Positions 45,800-64,000 of a DNA stretch of 64,000 bases are shown here, piece by piece. This DNA is from Allolobophora icterica (Eukaryota > Annelida > Clitellata > Crassiclitellata > Lumbricidae). The DNA lies in the NCBI GenBank assembly GCA_963556255.1, contig OY744608.1:33206154-33270153 (forward strand), given 5' to 3'. Numbering within the stretch: the stretch's first letter is position 1; each line of letters starts with the position of its first letter. A program made the position numbers and the translations under genes. Under the pieces are notes generated by a model. The model was not told the origin of the DNA and ran no database searches. It saw nothing but the letters and a program-made list of their open reading frames with translations.

Positions 45800-46129
45800 C
45801 AGTTTATATATAACATATATATATATATAATGCCCATATCAGTTTATATATATATATATAATGCCCATATTTTCCTCCTTTTGCGCAGCACGATGCGGAC
45901 ACCTGCTGTAGCCGATGGACGAATGATGAAACCTTATGGAATTAAAGATTTCGTCCACCCATTGTCAACCTCTCCTCGACCTCCGTAGCTAATGTGATAA
46001 GGAGGAGTGGAGAGGGTTGAGCGGAATGGCCTGATTGCGAATAACTGACGAAGATAGGAATTGGCTGGGAGGATTGGAGTGTGTTGTATATAAGACTAGT
46101 GCTATATGACTGTTGTATTCTATTTGTTC

Positions 46130-48016
46130 AGGTATTTTAGCCAGTGGAGTTATTTAATGACAGGCAGGCCTATGAATACGAATTCGGTTTTGGAAGCAGC
46201 AGTGACACTCAGCCTAAGCAGCACAAAGACAGGAGTCAAATTAAATGCAGTCTTGTTGTCAAGACCTTAAACCTCAAGACCAAGACCAAGACCAAGACCT
46301 TGAACCTCAAGACCAAGACCAAGACCTTGAACCTCGAGACCAAGACCAAGACCTTGAACCTCGAGACCAAGACCAAGACCAAGACCTTGAACCTCAAGAC
46401 CAAGACCAAGACCCAAAAAATCGAAATCAGGTCAAGACATCTAAAAATTGTCAAGTCGGAATATTCGCTATTTCAATGAAAACAGGAGTCTTATTTTATT
46501 CAAGCAAATCAACTTTAAATGCATACTGCAGAGAAATCCGAATTTGTATTCAAAAGTCCTTCATGCAAACTCATGTAGGCCTACCAAATGCCTTTTGTAT
46601 TTTATAAAAACCAATTCGCTCAGAATTTTCTGAGGTGGGCCTCATAAAAATTCAGCCATGCGAAAAAATACGTTCTACAGGTACTGAAGTCGCTGACACA
46701 CACAGAGTAGCTTTTCAAGCACTGGATGTAAATGTACAGATAGTGAGTCCTTTTGAAATCTTCCTACGGTTTATCATACCGTCTGATACAGAATAACTGT
46801 TGCTGCTGCCAATGGGTTTCCTGACCAACATGACTTGTATCCATCCATAGATATTGGTCGTATGATGCAAGCAGGCTTGATACAGAATTCTTGAGTTCTG
46901 TTAAATGACTGTTCGTATTAACAGCCGGTCTTGGTCTTGGTCTTGCGAGACCAAGACCAAGACCTTGAACCTCAAGACCAAGACCAAGACCTTGAACCTC
47001 AAGACCAAGACCAAGACCTTGAACCTCAAGACCAAGACCAAGACCAAGACTTTTAAAAACGAACTCGAGTGCACTCGAGACCAAGACCTTGGTCTCGAGG
47101 ACAACAAGACTGATTAAATGGAAAGACGGTGAACAACCTCCGATTTGCTGATAACATTCTCCTCCTCACTAGAAGCGAACCAGAACTACATGTACAGGAT
47201 ATTACAACACAGATTGATGAAACCAGTAGAAGATTCGACCTAATGATCATCAATGCAGAGAAGACCAAAACAATGGTTATTGAAAAAACCACAGAGATGC
47301 CACTAACTATCAGCATCCAAGGAGAAGCTATTGAACAAATAGAACAATTCATCTATCTAGGATGGCAAATAACCGTAGATGGCAGTAGCAAGAAAGATAT
47401 ACAAAGAAGAAGAAGAACTGGACGCACCTCACGAGCATTTGGAATAATGAACAGGATATTACGTCGAAGCAGAGAATTAACAAAGAAACTAACACAAAAA
47501 TATATGAGACGATGATACAACCCATTCTGCTACAGCAGCTACACGAATCGGAATGCTGGACAATACGAAAGCAAGATGAACAAAGAATACTCCGAGCAGA
47601 AGTGAGTTGGCTGCAGAAAATGGAATGGGTATCAAAACACAGAAAATAAGAAATGATGACATAGGACAATCATTAGGTATCCAAACAGCTCTGAGTGATA
47701 GACATGCAAAGTCGTTCGACGAAGACTCCGATGGTTTGGACATGTATAGAGAGAATGCCAGTTGACCAAATCCCACACAATGCACTACGTGCGTGATTCA
47801 AAGGAAAAAGACACAAAGGCAGACCAAGACTACGCTGGATAGATAATATAAATGAGGACATAACATCACTTGGGCTAACGCTGAGAGGAACACTGAACAT
47901 GACCAAATGACCAAGGACAATGGAGATAATTTATTCGTACCCATTGCCGCCAAATGGCTGACGTGATGATTATCATGACGATAAGGAGGAGGAGGAGGAG
48001 GAGGAGGAGGAGGAGG
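46130..48016 (+). pseudogene. RTE-like LINE reverse transcriptase, split by a hAT element
   Basis: Left part (about 46163-46247) reads LEAAVTLSLSS then TKTGVKLNG. Right part (from 47113) continues KTVNNLRFADNILLLTRSE, IINAEKTKTMVI and IEQFIYLGWQIT, with a broken tail containing KGRPRLRWIDNINED near 47815-47860. Removing the 46248-47112 insertion and one ATTAAATG copy restores continuity of the reading frame, showing the LINE was there first. The second Asp of the FADD catalytic motif is Asn (FADN), and several stops and shifts follow 47515. A (GGA)n run at 47986-48015 closes it. RTE affiliation is by motif only. Confidence 0.72.
46248..47112. mobile_element. Non-autonomous hAT-type element with CAAGAC arrays, copy 2
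   Basis: An 865-bp element with 13-bp ends CAGTCTTGTTGTC / GACAACAAGACTG and the exact duplication ATTAAATG (46240-46247, 47113-47120). It is the same family as 2092-2912 in reverse orientation, including the CTCGAGTGCACTCGAG palindrome, the hexamer arrays at both ends and parts of the core. It is inserted in the RT frame of an RTE-like LINE. Confidence 0.9.
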
Positions 48017-49897
48017 GGATCTCTTATACGGTAGAAATTTCTGACGATCTTCTTTAGTTATTTAGGCCTAAACTTTCGTGGTAAAACAGCTGACCTCTTT
48101 AATCCTCCCCTCTTCCGGCCGATTTGCCAATGTTTTCTCTGTTTTCTTATGTGCCCTGGGATTTTTTACATTTCCTGCTCTTTGTCCCACTTTCGCACAC
48201 TTTCCACTGACAATGCCATTTTTTCGTGGGCAACAGTACTCTCTCCGAAACCGGTTTACAGGAACAACTCAATATCATATCTAAAAAACCGAAGACCACA
48301 GCATTTCGATTGCCCCTCTGAAGGCTTGTGTCGATGTAAATGTAGATCCATTGTTATGATGTTAAGATTTCTCCTTGTGAGAGATTCGAGAGAAGAAACT
48401 TTAAAAAAAAGAAGCGGAAACGCGAAAACAGATTTAGCCCGCGAAGATAAACATGAAAAGATTGAAAAAGACAAACAGACAGACAGACAGACACCAGGCA
48501 GACAGGCAAGCAGAAGGATACGGAATATTATAACGCACACACCCATCATCGACAGCTGCATGAGCAGAGCCTCTGAGGAGGAATAATAGATGCTTCCCAG
48601 CGGTACATCATACTTATCATGAATAAACCAAACTCAGGCAGTAGCAGCAGCAGCAACAGTAGCCGAACTCGGTCGCCGCTCTCCTCCCGTTTGTGCCACA
48701 CCTCGGCTCGGCTTCCACCCAAAGCACCAGCTGCCTCCCCATGTTGCACCGCATATCTATGCGCCCGCACACACTCCCACACACACTCCTACACACACAC
48801 ATACACACATACACACACACAAACACACAAACTCATGCACACACACACATATATATATATAGTCTGTGTATTTGCGTATATATATATATGCGCCACGACC
48901 TATAGGTGTACAAGCGCAGGGCCCCGCGGGCTCCAACATACTGTAGCAATTACGCTGGCTTCACCGTGCATGGGGTACTGCATACATGTATATACGTATG
49001 TATGTATATGCGCAGATGACCTGCTTCGGCATGGTGCTTCTGGATGGCGTTGCAGCTGGTTAGTGAGAGAGAGGCGATCGCTGCCTACATGCTTGTACAG
49101 CGTGTACATATCTTGCGAAGCCGTACACACGCACATGTGAGCGTATGCTGCACGGAGGAGGTACGTGTATTGCGTATTCACACAAATGGACCTATCCGTC
49201 CCGGAGTTCTTTAACCGGTTTCTTCTTTCACAGCACTGCTTGAGTTGATGCTAAGAGTTTTCCGATGATAGCTTGATAAAAGTACTGAAGGATTAAACCA
49301 ATCGGTCGGGAAAGGGTGGATGAAACTAACTCTTCGACGTTGATACAGCCTAGGTGGTCGGTAGAAAGTATACATTCTTTACGCTGATAAAAGTTTTTCA
49401 AGACTGTTTACTTTTAGATAGTTATCGATCACAGTTTTTATCGCTGATAGCACCACAACATTGTTCTTACATCTTACACAATTGGCTTTGAACTATATTT
49501 CTTTGACGATACATCTGGAAATCTGTTTGCCTGGAAAATGTATTCATTTCCGGTAAGATCAGCTGATCATCTTGTGCGGATCTGACAAAAGGAATTGCAA
49601 ACAGCTGGACTTCGCAGAATCGGAAGTAGACTACTCGGGAAACTAACGATAACGTCTTTTAACACGCATGACATTGAGCTACCACAGATAGGGGGCCTAT
49701 AGGGAGCGTACGTGTGTTAAAAGGTTTCGGGCATTGAATATTCTCAGGACGTCCTGAAGTTTAGTCGAGGCATTATCACAACTTTCCCGAGGGATCATCG
49801 AGACTTTCCCGAAGAATTACCAAGGCTTTCTTTCGTCTGATTTTATTTGTAAACATTTTACAGAAGTTGTTAAGATTGTAATCGATTCGACTTCAAG
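48017..49897 (+). other. Upstream region of the RBFOX gene
   Basis: It contains a (GACA)n run at about 48475-48495, broken (CA)n at 48766-48846 and two (TA)n runs at 48849-48890. The last ~700 bp before the ATG at 49898 have no repeat I recognise and probably hold the 5'UTR and promoter. No TATA box is convincingly placed. Confidence 0.35.
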
Positions 49898-62713
<12,816 letters not shown>

Positions 62714-62989
62714 GTAAGTATAGACCTATCGTAAGGCGGATATATCCCGACGAACAGATAGTTGGTCGTTTTGCATGGCGCTACTAAAGTTACATTTACA
62801 TTACATTACGTTTATCAGATAAAACTGACCAATATGCAGTGACAGATTAAAGCATTGTATATGTTACGACTTGTTACGTGTACAGTAGGCTGTCATCTCT
62901 TGAAACATTTAATTACACGCTTTTTTATATATTGGAATTTCGATTGACCAATGAGAAGAATTTTGCCAATGGTCTGTGAAGCTTGATTG

Positions 62990-63300
62990 TTAACAATAAA
63001 ATCATCGAAATTTCAAAGCTTATGGAAACAGTGCGTGTTTGCGATCCAGTATCAGGCCTAATCCCCAATATTTACACGATGCTGCAGCTGCTGCTATCTG
63101 TGCCGATCGGTTCTTGCTGCTGTGAAAGATCCTTCAGTGCGCTGAGAAGGCCAAAGACTTCTCTGAGAACAACAACATCCGAAGAACGACTGAGTGAACT
63201 GATTAGCATTTGCCTACATACAGAGACATTGATGTAGATTTGGACAGAGTGCTTCAGAAGTGGGATGGACCTGGGCATAGAAGAATTCATTTGACTTTTT
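62990..63300 (+). pseudogene. hAT transposase C-terminal fragment
   Basis: The frame 62983-63237 reads MLQLLLSVPIGSCCCERSFSA then LRRPKTSLRTTTSEERLSEL, the dimerisation region of a ZMYM1-like hAT transposase. After a one-base shift it continues DVDLDRVLQKWDGPGHRRIH to about 63297. No terminal repeats are obvious around it. It is more diverged from the 4163-6150 element's transposase than a sister copy would be. It lies in the RBFOX intron after 62713. Confidence 0.72.
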
Positions 63301-63851
63301 CGCCAACCGAAAACTGTTGAACACGGTTTAGTACAACAGTTGAACAATGCAAATAAGTTTAACAGACTAAAATTAACATCTCTTTGCAATTTAATAGTCA
63401 ATAGATATAACCTGTCAAAAATGGGCAAAGGCTGCAATGAAAGACACATTGAACTTGTAATTTATGTGAATTTTTCACCATTCCCTGCTAATAAAATCCA
63501 TACGTGCACATAATGATGCTATGTACGCTTAAAAACCGTTGGCAGCTGGGGCTTCGCCATTATTAGTATCATGCAGATTGAGCGATGAAACACATGGATT
63601 TAGACAGCAGTGACAGGACTTCAAACTACACTAAAATATACTTACTAGCGATTGAGATTTCAAAATTTTTCGTGGGTTATACCCCCGCGGCCCAAATACC
63701 CCTCCCCGAACCCCATGGCACTACACCTGGATGTCTCCCGGAGTTGCCTCTTCTTCTTGAATTTAAGTCTGACTACGCCCCTGTTTGTACACTGCATTAG
63801 GCTATGTAATGTTTTTTAAACAATGAATGAACTGAAAAGAGAACAAACTCG

Positions 63852-63960
63852 ATGATGATGATGATGATGATGATGATGGTGGTGGCGGTGGTGGTGGTGG
63901 CGGTGGTGGTGGTGGTGGTGATGTGATGTGATGTTGATGTGATGATGTTGACGACGACGA
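63852..63960. repeat. (GAT)n and (GGT)n trinucleotide arrays
   Basis: GATGAT units pass directly into GGTGGT units and back to GATGTGATG-type sequence near the window end. Confidence 0.9.
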
Positions 63961-64000
63961 GGTTGATGATGTGATGATGACGTCGCTGCTGCTGTTGACG

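Noticed and set aside
63580..63795. Possible further hAT MITE ending CTACGCCCCTG
   Set aside because: Only a right-end-like terminus is visible; no matching left end or duplication was found.

Overview
The window is metazoan nuclear DNA. It has multi-exon genes with GT-AG introns, long introns, microsatellites hundreds of bases long, non-LTR retrotransposons and many short DNA transposons. Protein similarity is animal-wide. The dense hAT-type elements, the CR1-like LINE with an esterase ORF1 and the recurring TAGGCCTA octamer suggest a marine invertebrate, perhaps an echinoderm or hemichordate; that is an inference and the species is not identified.

Layout. 1-6.2 kb is repeat-rich intergenic DNA with several hAT-type elements, one carrying a transposase that has lost its catalytic core. 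6.77-26.97 kb (+) is a complete 23-exon gene for the AP-4 adaptor epsilon subunit (AP4E1). Its first intron carries two inverted-repeat elements with exact target duplications. 30.04-38.11 kb (+) is a complete 9-exon EIF3I gene (WD40 subunit of eIF3) whose first coding exon holds only the ATG. 40.89-42.39 kb (-) is an intact ORF for an unrecognised, probably nuclear protein, convergent with EIF3I. 43-48 kb is a repeat field: two look-alike hairpins, a foldback element, and an RTE-like LINE split by a hAT element. 49.90-62.71 kb (+) is the 5' part of an RBFOX-type RNA-binding protein gene that runs off the window. One of its introns holds an almost full-length antisense CR1-like LINE.

The most notable structure is in RBFOX. 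A 438-bp perfect (GT)n lies just upstream of the first RRM exon and a 253-bp perfect (AC)n begins 11 nt into the intron after the third. In the transcript these arms are complementary and enclose exactly the three RRM exons, which total 282 nt (in frame). This could drive cassette skipping or circularisation of the RRM block. A UGCAUG site lies 29 nt after the middle exon.

I also resolved about 15 non-autonomous DNA transposons from their inverted ends and target duplications (nine exact 8-bp, one exact 9-bp, several decayed), giving a nested record of cut-and-paste activity. AP4E1 (membrane traffic), EIF3I (translation initiation) and RBFOX (splicing) do not act in one pathway; their adjacency has no evident functional meaning.
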